Shown: positions 19,452 through 30,065 of the stretch, in pieces | Position numbering within the stretch: the stretch's first letter is position 1 | How the letters are laid out: each line of letters starts with the position of its first letter | DNA from: Emiliania huxleyi CCMP1516 | Taxonomy: Eukaryota; Haptophyta; Isochrysidales; Noelaerhabdaceae | Length of the DNA stretch: 64,000 nucleotides | Assembly (NCBI RefSeq): GCF_000372725.1 | Contig: NW_005195301.1 | Coordinates: 590,486 to 654,485, forward strand | Direction: 5' to 3' | Made by a program: the position numbers and the translations under genes | The notes under the pieces: model-generated | The model's input: only the letters and a program-made list of their open reading frames with translations | Told to the model about the DNA's origin: nothing | The model's database searches: none

Positions 19452-22400
19452 TGCCGCCGCCGCCGCCGCGGTGCAGCACGGCGCTCCAGCATCTGCGGAG
19501 AGCGGGCGCCGACGGGTCACCGATGACTACTCCCTTGGCGCGGAGCTTGGATCGGGACACTTTGCGACCGTCCGACGCGGGGTCTGTCTGCGCACTGGCA
19601 AGGAGGTCGCCGTCAAGATAGTGCCCAAGACGATGCAGACGGCAGAAAGCATCCGCCACGAGTGCACCGTGCTGCAGCGCGTGAGCATCCACAAGCGCGT
19701 GGCCTCGCTCGAGGCTCTCTATGAAACGGACGAGCACTTTTACATCGTGATGGAGTACGTGTCGGGCGGGGAGCTTTTCGATCACCTCTGCGAGCATGGC
19801 GCGTACTCGGAGCGGGAGGCGGCGACTCTCATCTCCGAGCTGGCGGGGGCGATTGCGATCTGCCACGCGCAAGGCGTGGCGCACGCCGATATCAAGCCCG
19901 AGAACCTCTTGCTGACCCACGACGGCCACGTCAAGCTGGTCGACTTCGGGCTCTCCTGCCAGTACGTCAACAACGAGCGCGTCGACCCGAACGTTGGCGC
20001 TCGGCTCTAGATGCGGAACACCCCTGCTCCAACACGCCCTCGAGAGGACCGCATTCGGCTGCGCTCTAGGCGCGTCGGGCACGGCAGCGTACTGGGCGCC
20101 GGAGGTCTGGGGCTCTGGGTCGCCGGGGCTCACAAACGACATGTGGGCGCTGGGTGTGCTCACGTACATGCTGCTCACCGCGAGTCACCCCTTCGACGAC
20201 GAGGGCCAGGCGAGCGACGACCAGATCCGCCACAACATCCTCCACCGGCAGGCATCCTTTGCAGACTGGACCGCTTCCGCGTCGGCGCGGCAGTTCGTCG
20301 AGATGCTGCTGCGCAAGGACCCGACGACGCGGCTCTCAATCGAGCAGCTGCTGCAGGACGCCTCTCCCGCCGCCCCTTCACCCTCCCCCACGCTGCCACG
20401 ACCTCCCATTCCGCTCCTCTGCCTCTCTTGCACACGCCTCCACCCTGAGAATCCATCCTCGCTCTCTGCAGCACCCGTGGATCGTTGGAATGGACGACGA
20501 CGCTCGGAGCCAGAGCACCACCGCCGCTGCCACGTCGGGCGCGCGCACGATGTGGGACCGGGTGCGTCAGCTGCAGCGGGCCGACCGTGCGGATGTCCGC
20601 ACGACCCTGACTGCTGTCCGCGTTGGTGGGACGCCTGCAGGTGCACCAACTGCAACGCGACCAAAAGATGCGCGCTTTCCGAGCGCACACCTCGCGGCTA
20701 CGCGCCGCATGCTTCTCAGTGCTGCTGCAGCAGCAAGCGGCCGAGCGGGCCGAGCGGGCAGACGATGCGAGCGAGGGGCCCCATGTGCGCCGCTGGCTGT
20801 CGGCTCAGGCGGGCGCGCGGGCGCTGCGGAGGCACGAATCGCTGCGCGGGCCGATGCTCGAGGGGGAGCTACTCACGAAGACGTTCCGCGTCTTTGACGC
20901 CGACGGTGAGGGGACCACCACTGGCCACGGCTACGCGACTGGCTGCGCGCGCTGACGCCTCGTGTCCTGCAGGCAAGGGGTACATCTCTACCGCCGATCT
21001 CGACCGGGTGCTCCGGCGCTTCGGGCAGAGCAGCGGCAGCGAGCAGCTCCTGCAGGGTGTGACTGAGGGCGACCGCGAGGGGCAGCGCATCACGTACGGC
21101 TCGTTTGTGCGGATGATGACGCACACCGTCAAGCAGGCGGGGCGTCCCAACACACTTCCACCTTCCAGAAGACACTCCCCGACCTCCGCCAAACCACCAC
21201 CACCACCACCACCCTGCTGCGCCGTCTCCACCCGAAGGCGCTTGACAGTGGCGACTACATCTACAAGCCCGGCGACCCCGTGCGCTACTTCTACGCGCTG
21301 CTTGCTGGCGAGGTGGAGGTGGTGCAGCCACGGGAGGACGGCGGCGAGGACGTTCTCACGAGGCTGGGCGCAGGCGATCTCCCCATATCTCCCCCCATCT
21401 CCCCATATCTCCCCACATCTCCCCACGTTCTCACGAGGTTGGGCGCAGGCGGGCGCTCTTGCCCCCCCTCACCCCTCCCCCTGTCGTGCTCACTCTCACG
21501 AGCGCCAACAGGCGAGTATTTCGGCGAGAACAGCTTGCTCGAGGGGCGGCCCACCCGCTCGGCGGCCATCCGCTGCAGGACGCCGGTGGAGGTGCTCGAG
21601 GCTGCGCACGCACAGCCGGAGCGGGTGGCCCTTGTTGCTGACGTTGCACGTGATTGCCGCAGGTGCTCAAGCTCTCCAAGGAGGACTTCGAGGCCGGCTT
21701 TGGCGGGCACCGTGCCGCGGGCGGGCCCGATCAGAAGCGCCAGAAGTTGATCGCTTTCATCCAGATGGTGAGCAGGCACGAGAGGGGTCCCCACCGCTGC
21801 CCCCCCTCTGACTATTGCACTGATGTCTGTGGGGATGCCTCATCAGTGCAATAGTCACTCCCTGAGAAGGCACACACCGCCTCGTGTGCAATGCCCCGTC
21901 TCTTTCGCGAGAGCGTGTGCCCCATGGTGCTAGGGCGTGTGTCACACTGACTGACTGACTGACTGACTGACTGACTGACACTGACTGACACTGACTGACA
22001 CTGACTGACTGACTGACTGACTGACTGACTGACTGACTGACTGACTGACTGACTGACTGACTGACTGACTGACTGACTGAGCAGGCAGCAGCACCGCGCG
22101 CTCGAGGAGGGGGAGCCCGTGTTCTGCGCGGGCGACAAGGCGGACAAGTTTTACATCCTCGCGTCGGGCAGTCTTGTGGTCGTCGAGCCGCCGGCCGAGG
22201 GGGCGGCGGGATTAGAGGCGCACGGGGGGGACACGGCAGACGCCTCGCCGTCGCTGGCATCCCGCCGTTCGTCGGGCAATTTGCCGCTCGGGCGCATCCG
22301 TGCGCGCGAAGGGTTTGGCGAGATGGCGCTGTTGAGCAAGCGCGAGGCGCGCCGCACTGCAGTCGCTGCCATGGGCGTGGCGCGCTGGTTGCCACATTGT

Positions 22401-22853
22401 GCGAGCCGTGAGTGCTTGTAGGTGCGCAGCAAGACGGTGCGTTGCGCGTCGCCACGGTGCGCGCATCACTCAGGGGGGGGGGGGGGGGGTTCGCCCTCTT
22501 CCCTTTTGACCCCGGGGAGCCGTGGGGCTAGGTGCGAGATCGTCGAGATTGCTGGCGATGACTTTTGCCGTTTGATTGCGAAGTCGAGCGTGGTGCGCTC
22601 CCCGGGCGGCGGGGGGCGCCGCGGCGTCCCATTCACAGGTGCGATGGGGAGCAGGTGCGCGAAAGCTTCGAGTGGCTGAGTGAGCGGCGGAAGCGGGCCA
22701 ACGAGTCGTCGGGCCAGACGCGTGTTGTGCGCGGGCAAACTGTGGTGCGTGCGACTACATACCCCCCGCGCGCGCCGCGCAGCCCTCTCACGGACGTATC
22801 TCTCTGATTTCGAGGTGCGCCGCCGCTCGTCGCGCGAGCCAGGCCAGTCTTGA
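19306..22853 (+). CDS. Protein kinase with EF-hand and two cyclic-nucleotide-binding domains (CDPK/PKG-like)
   Basis: The ATG at 19306 starts a basic Ser/Arg leader and a poly-Ala run, then the kinase domain: 'LGSGHFATV', 'VAVKI', 'HADIKPENLLL', 'VDFGLS', 'AAYWAPEVW'. HAD replaces the usual HRD, so it is a non-RD kinase. Exons by frame: 19306-19996, 20070-20356, 20472-20561, 20641-20905, 20973-21136, 21169-21373, 21512-21591, 21663-21767, 22089 to about 22370, 22422-22438, 22532-22592 and from 22655. An EF-hand spans the 20905/20973 junction ('FDADGKGYISTADL'). The first cNMP domain has 'DYIYKPGDP' and 'GEYFGENSLL'; the second has 'GDKADKFYILASGS' and 'GFGEMALLSK'. The C-terminus is unresolved: TGA at 22851-22853 is one candidate, 23011-23013 another. 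Several donors are GC (19997, 21374, 22439) and 20357 looks like GA. Confidence 0.8.
21382..21427 (+). repeat. ATCTCCCC minisatellite in kinase intron
   Basis: Tandem ATCTCCCC(AT) units lie between two copies of ACGTTCTCACGAGG(C/T)TGGGC (21349 and 21426). The first copy is the exon end and the second is inside the intron. Confidence 0.75.
21949..22080 (+). repeat. (CTGA)n microsatellite in kinase intron
   Basis: About 30 CTGA units with three CACTGA interruptions near the start. It sits directly upstream of the 3' splice site before 22089. Confidence 0.95.
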
Positions 22854-23934
22854 GACGCCGCGTCTTCGCGGCGCAGCGCATATACGGCAGGTCTGTGGCG
22901 GCCCGAAAGGTGCTCGAGGTAGGTGCTCGAGCCTTGCATGGGCGGGGAGAGAGGACAGTACGTCGTATACAACCTATGTGTCCGTCCGCATGACGCTCGC
23001 GCGGCGACTCGCGGGGGCGCGGCGCGCTGCCTTGCGGCTGCGCGGGCGGGGGCCGGGGACAGGCTGCCCCCCCGCGTCGCGACTCCGGCCCGCGCGGGAG
23101 AACCCGAGAGACGCTCTCGTAATACGTTTACTTAAGCATGAGTTTTGTATGTATGTAGAAGAGGAGTGCAGAAGATCGGACAGAGGTGGTTTCATTGATC
23201 TATCTTCGACCGTGACGGGGGGGACACGTGCATTCCGTTCGAACACGACTCTCACGAAACGATCAACGATGTGCATGTGGGACCGACGGGGGGCGGATAG
23301 AGGAGGGAGAGACAGAGGTGTGTGAGCGCGCGCGGCAGTGGAAAGAGATCTCAGCAGCGAGGACAGCGCCGATCGGAAAAAGCCCCCGGAGCGAGCGCGA
23401 AACGGTTGGAGGGCCACTCCGTTTAGGCAGCGGCTCGGGAGCGGCGCGCACACGAGGCTAGCCCTGTGCTAGCCGCGCGCCTCTCGACGACCGCGTTGCC
23501 CGACGGAGCCTGGCCCAAACAACCCCTCCGCGCCGAACTCGGGCGCCTCGACCGAACCTGCGCGGCGGGCGGGCAGCGGGCGCACGAGGGAAGGGGGAGG
23601 GGGGGGGAGGGGGGGGGGCGAGGAGTGAGGGAAGTGAAAGGAGGCGGCGCAGCAGGCGGCGCGCTCGCATGCGCAGCCCGCGGCTCCATGCCTCCCATCG
23701 CCTGTCCTCCACGGTCCCCCGTCCCCCACCCCACCCACCACCACCACCACAAGCCCCGGGTGTGCCGCCCTCTGCCAGAGCGCTGCCAGAGAGGCCGCAA
23801 GCCAACTCTGAAAGCGCACCAAGCAAGCGGGACCGCGTGACCGAGGCCCCCCGGTGCCGCGCGACCTCGGTCACGCGGCCTCAGGACACCTCCCTGCACG
23901 CTCCCACTGCCCCCCCTCCCCCCCGCCGCGACGC
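22854..23934. other. Intergenic region, possible 3' end of the kinase gene
   Basis: Up to about 23013 one frame ('RRRVFAAQRIYGRSVAARKV') could extend the kinase if a splice skips the TGA at 22851. Beyond that no gene is supported; G-rich and CCACCA-rich simple sequence occurs at 23580-23640 and 23715-23760. Confidence 0.4.
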
Positions 23935-26010
23935 TCAGTCGCGGCTGCGCGAGCGGCGGCGACGGTCGCGCGAGCGCGAACGGCGGCGATAGTCGTCGTA
24001 GTCGGGCGAACGCCTGCGTCCGCGGTCGTCGTCACGGTCGCGGCCGCGGTCGCCGCGGTCCGAGCCAAAGCGGGCGCTGATGGCGGCGGCGGCGTTCTGC
24101 GCCGCGCCATATGCAGCGCCGCCGCCGCCGCCGTAGCCGCCGCCGCCGCCGTAGCCGCCGCCGTAGCCGCCGCCACCGCCGCCGTAGCCGCCGCCGCCGT
24201 AGCCGCCGCCGCCCCCAAAGCCGCCCCCAAAGCCGCCGCCGCCACCGCCCTGCCCGCCGTGCGAGTACTTGCAGCGCGCGCCGCGCTGGCAGTTGCCGCG
24301 CTTGAAGTCGCCGCACTCGTCGGGCTTGTTGACAGCTTGCGGGATCGTCGCCGCCATCTGCGCCGCCTGGGCGGTCATCATGCCGCCGCTCGGGTGCGGC
24401 TGCAGCGCGGAGCGTTCGTCATACGGGCGGTACGTCCCGCTGCGCAGGCCTGCCATCTGCGCGATTGGCCCCGGGATCGCCTGGTCCGCCTTGACCATGA
24501 TCTCGCACAGCGCGCGCGCGTACTTGCCGTCCTTTTGCCCGTCCATGAAGGTGTGCGCCTCCCCCTTGGCGCCGGCGCGGCCGGTGCGGCCGATGCGGTG
24601 GACATAGTCCTCAATATTGCCCGGGAAGTCGTAGTTGATGACGGCCTTGCACTCCTTGACGTCGATGCCGCGCGCGGCCACGTCGGTCGCGATCATCACT
24701 GGCCGGCGGCCGCTCTTGAAGTCGGCGAGGACAGCCTCGCGCTCGCGCTGGTCCTTGTCGCCGTGGATGACGCCGCTGCCGATCTGGCGGCCGAGCTGCA
24801 TGCCCAGCTGGTCCGCCATCCGCTTGGTCGACGTGAAGACCAGCGTGCGCGTGCCCGCCTCGAGCGACTGGAAGATGCGCATGAGCATCTGCTGCTTCTC
24901 GCCCGGCCCGCGCGTCACGTGCACGTACTGCGTGATGTCCTTGTTTGCGTTGAGCGAGTTGATGTCGCCCACCTCGACCTGCACAGGCGACCGCATGAAC
25001 TCGTAGGCCAGCGCGCGCACCTGCTTTGGCCACGTGGCCGTGTAGAAGAGCGTCTGCCGCTGCGGCGGCACTTGGCGCACAATCTTGCGGATCTGCGGCT
25101 CAAAGCCCATGTCGAGCATCCGGTCCGCCTCGTCAAACACCAGGTAGGCGACCTGGTGCAGCTGGATCTGGCCCGACTCGAGGAAGTCGTTGATCCGCCC
25201 CGGCGTGCCGATTACCACGTGGCACCCCTGCCGCATCGCCATCAGCTGCTGCCCCTTGGGCGCGCCGCCGTAGCAGCAGACGGACCGGATCCCGAGCGGC
25301 AGCCCAAACTTTTGGCACTCGACCTCGATCTGCATGGCGAGCTCGCGCGTCGGCGCCAGCGTGAGCAGGGACGGTCCCTGCATCGGGTTGACGCGCTGCT
25401 GCTGGATGTACATGAAACCCGGCACGAGGAAGCCGAGCGTCTTGCCCGAGCCGGTCTTGGCGACGCCAATCAAGTCGCGCTTGGCCATCGCCGCGGGCCA
25501 CGACTGGGACTGGATGACGGAGGGCTTGGTGAAGCCGGCCTTGGCGATGGCGTCCATGATCGGCCGCGGCAGCTGCGCCTCCTCGAAGGAGAGGAACGGC
25601 GGCGGCGAGCCGCCGTACACCTTGAGGTCGTTCTCCTTCCAGAACTGCGCCACCTCGGTCGACGCCGGCTGGTCGACGCCTTGGTCCTGCACGTCCTTGT
25701 AGTTTGTGTTGGCGGGGCGCGAGAACTGGAGCCCGATGGCGTCGCGGTCGTAGCCGCCGCCGCCGCCGCCGTACCCGCCGCCGCCGTACCCGCCGCCGCC
25801 GCCGCCGTACCCGCCGCCGCCGCCGCCGCCGCCATACCCTCCTCCGCCACCTCCTCCTCCGCCGCCGCTGCCGTTTTGGTATTGGGTGTACGAGCCCGAG
25901 TTCTGCGCCTTGGCGGGGTCAAAGTCGGCGGGCTTCTCGTACTGCGACGCGCCCGTCTCAGAGTGCCAATAGTAGGTGTGCCCTGCGCCGTCGAGCGCGG
26001 TGTTCCACAT
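23935..26010 (-). CDS. DEAD-box RNA helicase (DDX5/DBP2 type) with WW-like N-terminus and CCCH zinc finger
   Basis: Intact intronless gene of 691 residues. The ATG at 26010 is chosen because it starts 'MWNTALDGAGHTYYWHSETG', a WW-like motif; upstream in-frame sequence is Pro-rich and unlike protein. A Gly/Tyr-rich stretch follows, then the helicase core: Q motif 'GFTKPSVIQSQSWP', 'AKTGSGKT' (I), 'PTRELA' (Ia), 'TPGR' (Ib), 'DEAD' (II), 'TAT' (III), 'ATDVAARGID' (V), 'HRIGRTGRAG' (VI). After it come a CCCH finger ('CGDFKRGNCQRGARCKYSH'), Gly/Tyr-rich repeats, and an Arg/Ser/Asp tail like a splicing-factor RS domain. It is expected to remodel RNA-protein complexes in the nucleus. The stop TGA is at 23935-23937. 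Confidence 0.95.
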   Translation of the reverse strand: MWNTALDGAGHTYYWHSETGASQYEKPADFDPAKAQNSGSYTQYQNGSGGGGGGGGGGYGGGGGGGGYGGGGGGYGGGGYGGGGGGYDRDAIGLQFSRPANTNYKDVQDQGVDQPASTEVAQFWKENDLKVYGGSPPPFLSFEEAQLPRPIMDAIAKAGFTKPSVIQSQSWPAAMAKRDLIGVAKTGSGKTLGFLVPGFMYIQQQRVNPMQGPSLLTLAPTRELAMQIEVECQKFGLPLGIRSVCCYGGAPKGQQLMAMRQGCHVVIGTPGRINDFLESGQIQLHQVAYLVFDEADRMLDMGFEPQIRKIVRQVPPQRQTLFYTATWPKQVRALAYEFMRSPVQVEVGDINSLNANKDITQYVHVTRGPGEKQQMLMRIFQSLEAGTRTLVFTSTKRMADQLGMQLGRQIGSGVIHGDKDQREREAVLADFKSGRRPVMIATDVAARGIDVKECKAVINYDFPGNIEDYVHRIGRTGRAGAKGEAHTFMDGQKDGKYARALCEIMVKADQAIPGPIAQMAGLRSGTYRPYDERSALQPHPSGGMMTAQAAQMAATIPQAVNKPDECGDFKRGNCQRGARCKYSHGGQGGGGGGFGGGFGGGGGYGGGGYGGGGGGYGGGYGGGGGYGGGGGAAYGAAQNAAAAISARFGSDRGDRGRDRDDDRGRRRSPDYDDYRRRSRSRDRRRRSRSRD

Positions 26011-26779
26011 GTTCGGTGGTGTCTGCGCACGCCGGGGGTGAAAGCTTGAGTGGCGCGGCGGGGGCGCGCGCGCGGGGGGCGGCTGCGGGGGTGGGGGTGG
26101 GGTGGGGGGCGGAGCGCCGTTCGACCCACGGAGAGAGCACAGGCGGGGGGGGTGCTGGCAGAGCGCGTGCCTGGCTCTGGATTCTGCGCGGCGAAAGAAA
26201 CACGACCTCGCGCGATCAAGCACGCGCAACCTCCCTGCTTCGACTCCCTGCTTGTGTCTGTGTGTCGCTCGTGCGTGTCGTCGTCATCTGTCCAGCGTCC
26301 ACCCATACCGCGTTGGTGTCCAGTCCGAGCCTGACTGTTCTTCGCCTTCCTACATACCGCCCCTCCTTATCCGTTTTCTTTTCCTGTAAAATTCTTTGCT
26401 AACCCCAGGGATATTAGCCGCGGAGATCGATAGACTGGATGTAGAGATCGATGCATGCCAAGCTGGCTGCCAAGCATGCATGCCAGCTGGCTGCCCCCAT
26501 GAGCGACTCCTTCTTTCTGCGCGTCCTAGAAAGAGAACGTGATTTCTTGTTGGTTAATAAATCTCTCTCTCTCTCTCGCGTCCTTTGGTCTGCAACTAAA
26601 AGAAGAAAGAGTATGGGATCGCGTGCAATTTGACTGCATTCAATCCCATGCTCCCGAGCAGCGAGCTGAGGTCAATCACATGCAATCACATGCAATCAAC
26701 GCAATCCAGTGGGATTGCGCTCGCGCCCACTCTCAATTGCGTCTCTCCCCCTTTTTTTTCCACCCCACGCGAAGAAGAA

Positions 26780-26817
<38 letters not shown>

Positions 26818-28211
26818 ACGTCTTCGGTCCCCGCGGGAAGCCCCGCGCATAGGACAACAACGTCTGTCCCACACACACACACAGACGCGCACATACATCA
26901 TGCTCGCTGCTCGGGCACACCCCACAGTGTAGTGGTGTGAGTACACAAGTACTAGCAGAGTGCACACACCCCTGCCTTGGCGGGTGAGGGTCGTAAGAAT
27001 CAAAGCCTCTTGGTGCCAAACGTGCTCGAGCGCGCCGAAGAGAGACGATCTACGCTCGAGGGAGTTAGCCAGCCTGGATTTCTTCTCCTCGGCGGGCGAA
27101 AAGAGAAATCCAGAGCGATAAGGTTTCTTTTTTTCATCCCCTACATACCTTCACACTGCTGTGAACAGGTGCCGAACCCATACTGTGACCTCAGAACATA
27201 TGCATATGCGGGGTGTGTTCTCTCTCTGGGCCGGCGCGGGGCCCCCCGGAGGCACCGTGCGCCGCGCCGCAGTGCGGAAACGGGGCTCCGGCTCTATGAG
27301 TCTCTATGAGCACCGACTTCCCGAATGAGTACGGTTGAGTAGAGGGCAGATTTGGAGAGATCTCGAGGAGTACATACAGATAGACCCTCCAACCATCAGA
27401 AAACTCCGACCTGATCGGTCGTACTGACCGCCGACAGATCACTCCAGACAGCAGACAGGCCGACGTCTGCACGCGGCCGGCCGGGCGAGAGGCTTGACAC
27501 GATCCGACCCTGCGACCCTGACGCTGCTGCTCTAGCTATCAGCCATGCACTGCTGACTGCTGCCACAATGTGCGACCTGTGCTGGCCCACTTGGCGGCCT
27601 TCCCGGTCAGTGGTGAGGCGCAGTTCAGAGCTGTCGATGGCGCGATGCCGCACTGGTCCCACATTGGTGACACGATACCACCAAGTTTGCCGGTCCAAGA
27701 GAGAGGCACCGGCGCTGTCCTGAGAAGGTGCATGGTCCCTCTTGACTGCCCATGCGCGCGAGGCTGTGTAGGCATAGCCTCGAGAGTGCCAGCAGCCAAT
27801 CCGAGGTGACGCGCATTGCGCCAGAAGCGTGCACACGATGGAAGGACACCTTCCTACTGGCCGTACGATCAGGTCGTCACTGAATGCTTGATACTAAGGC
27901 CGCGAGCTATGCAGGTGATCAATTGTGCATCATGGCACGGTCAGCTGCGCCGACAGGCTGTCGCAAGGCGTGATAGCATGGCCGCAAGTACGCCGAATTC
28001 CCATGAAAACAAGTAAAAAATCGCGAAAAAAGAAAAACAATCCGAAAAAATCGGCGCCTGCGGCGGGCCATGGGACCCCATCTCCCCCCCGCATGGACAC
28101 CCTCTGGGGCCCCCGCGCCGGCCCAGAGTGTTCTCTCCAACTCAGCGCCAGCTTCCAGCGCCGCCGGCCCGCCTTCTCGCTTCTGTCACCGCCGGGGCGA
28201 TTGTCTGAGAG
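26011..28211. other. Long intergenic region without a supported gene
   Basis: It holds a (CTG)n run at about 26781-26815 and CA-rich simple sequence near 26870. A segment at 26252-26292 (TGTGTCGCTCGTGCGTG) recurs near 31950-31997. ATGCAATC repeats occur near 26620-26720. Frames of 60-230 codons exist, but none is protein-like apart from antisense of the RCC1 gene after 28200. Confidence 0.55.
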
Positions 28212-29627
28212 TCAAGAGGATGCGGGCCACGCCTCAACCTTCTTGGGCAGCAGCTGGCTCGTCAGGTCCTCTCCGTGGCCTAGGCAGCCGGTCTCACCCT
28301 TGCCCCAGGCAAAGATAGCCCCATCGGCGGTGAGGGCGAGGCTGTGGATGCCTCCAGCCGACACAGCGATGACGCGCTGCCCCGCAAAGGCCTCGACCTT
28401 CTTCGGCAGCGGCTGGTGCTGCTGGTCGCCGTGGCCCAGCTTGCCTGAGCCTCCAAAGCCCCAGCTCCAGACCGCGCCGTCGGAGGTGAGGGCGAGGGTG
28501 TGGTTGGCGGCAGAGACAGCGACGACGCGCCGCCCAGCAAAGGCCTCGATCTTCTTGGGCAGCAGCTGGTGCTGCTCGTCGCCGTGGCCCAGCCGGCCTT
28601 GGCCTCCATAGCCCCAGCTCCAGACAGCGCCGTCGGCGGTGATGGCGAGGCTGTGGTTGCCTCCAGCCGATACGACGACGACGCGCCGCCCAGCAAAGGC
28701 CTCGTTCTTCTTGGGCAGCAGCTGGTTCTGCCTGTCGCCGTGGCCCAGCTTGCCGTAGTCTCCATCGCCCCAGCTCCAAACCGAGCCATCGGCGGTAAGG
28801 GCGAGGCTGTGGAACCTTCCAGCCGACACAGCGACGACGCGCTGGCCAGCAAAGGCCTCGATCTTCTTTGGCTGCAGCTGGGTCTGCTGGTCGCCGTGGC
28901 CCAGCCGGCCAAAGGTTCCATAGCCCCAGCTCCAGACGGCGCCGCCGGCGGTGAGGGCCAGACTGTGTGCAAATCCAGCCGACACGGCGACGACGCGCCG
29001 CCCTGCGAAGGTCTCGACCTTCTTAGGCAGCAGCTGGTTCTGAGTGTCCCCGTGGCCCAGCTTGCCAGCATGTCCTTCGCCCCAGCTCCAGACACAGCCG
29101 TCAGCGGCGAGGGCGAGGCTATGCTGCGTTGCAGCCGACACGCTCACGCCCCGCTCGCCCAACGGAAGGCGGGTCGGCGTGATGAGCCGCATCACGCCCT
29201 CACCGTTCCCGAGCAGTCCCGGCGTCCAGCTCTCAGCCTTTCCGCACGACAAGAGCCGCCCCTCGCCGTCGATGAAGAGGCTGTGCCGAGCGCCTGCCGC
29301 TGCCCTCGCCGGCGGGTTGGCCTCGCACAGCAGCGCCGAATAGCACAGCCATCGTACGGCACAGCCCTCGCCATCTGGCAGCGCCGGCAGCTCGAAGCCG
29401 CGCTCTTGCGCCCACAAGCGGATGCCCTCCACCGCTAGTGAGGCGTGGAAGAGCAGCGAGACGGCCGCGACGCGAGCGATGTCGAGGGGGCTGTGGCAGT
29501 GTGAGAGAGTGCGCGCGAGGAGCTCCGTGGGGAGGTCGAGGAGGCGGGTGGGCGGCGGCGTGTTCGGCGAGGGGGCGGCGGTGGAGGAGGCGAGGCGACG
29601 CGAGCGGCGGCGCGGCGGGGTGGACAT
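28212..29627 (-). CDS. F-box-like / RCC1-repeat protein, copy 1
   Basis: Intronless, 471 residues. The ATG at 29627 ('MSTPPRRRSRRLA') is preferred because the same start occurs in the tandem copy. Residues about 28-65 ('LLDLPTELLARTLSHC') form an F-box-like motif. From about residue 115 to the end there are about seven RCC1 repeats, each with 'HSLALTADGAVWSWG' and 'GKLGHGDQQNQLLPKK' variants, predicting a beta-propeller. Such proteins can act as substrate adaptors of SCF ubiquitin ligases or as chromatin/GTPase regulators; which applies here is unknown. Repeats are highly similar to each other, suggesting ongoing homogenisation. Confidence 0.88.
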   Translation of the reverse strand: MSTPPRRRSRRLASSTAAPSPNTPPPTRLLDLPTELLARTLSHCHSPLDIARVAAVSLLFHASLAVEGIRLWAQERGFELPALPDGEGCAVRWLCYSALLCEANPPARAAAGARHSLFIDGEGRLLSCGKAESWTPGLLGNGEGVMRLITPTRLPLGERGVSVSAATQHSLALAADGCVWSWGEGHAGKLGHGDTQNQLLPKKVETFAGRRVVAVSAGFAHSLALTAGGAVWSWGYGTFGRLGHGDQQTQLQPKKIEAFAGQRVVAVSAGRFHSLALTADGSVWSWGDGDYGKLGHGDRQNQLLPKKNEAFAGRRVVVVSAGGNHSLAITADGAVWSWGYGGQGRLGHGDEQHQLLPKKIEAFAGRRVVAVSAANHTLALTSDGAVWSWGFGGSGKLGHGDQQHQPLPKKVEAFAGQRVIAVSAGGIHSLALTADGAIFAWGKGETGCLGHGEDLTSQLLPKKVEAWPASS

Positions 29628-30065
29628 CGTGAGAAAAAGAATTTTCCCAACCCCTCGCACGACACCGTTCTCCCATCCCTCCCTTGGGTTGTCTGTTTTC
29701 TTTCTTTTACTGGGCACGGGACTGGCGCGCACTGGCACTAACACAGGTACACCACGAGAAAAAGAATTCTGGAAAAATTTGCGGTAAAATTCTTAAAATA
29801 AAACCGGCGGCGAGAAAAACACGGGCGTACCCGGAAAAGAACACAAATGGGCTCACCAGCGCACGGAGAGCCGAACAGGGTACGACACGCGATCGTCCGG
29901 GAAGCCACATCACGGCCGAACAACAAAGCCCAGACGTGCAGCAACCCGCAGGAAACAGTGGAGCATGCACAAACCTCCACCGTCCCGGATTCGCCTCTCT
30001 CCAGTCTCGGATACGTTCGCAACGTGAAGATTAGGCACAGTCCTGTGCACCCTTTCGATCTATCA
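29628..30065. other. Spacer between the tandem RCC1 genes
   Basis: It carries an inverted partial family B repeat (29660-29715) and GCGCGCACTGGCACTAACAC (from 29727), which recurs upstream of copy 2 near 31572. The shared upstream sequence shows that the duplication included part of the 5' flank. Confidence 0.6.

Noticed and set aside
24000-26049. 731-codon plus-strand frame opposite the helicase
   Set aside because: Shadow of the intact DEAD-box gene; no family resemblance.
28500-29438. Plus-strand 312-codon frame
   Set aside because: Antisense of the repeated RCC1 coding sequence; the periodicity comes from the real gene.
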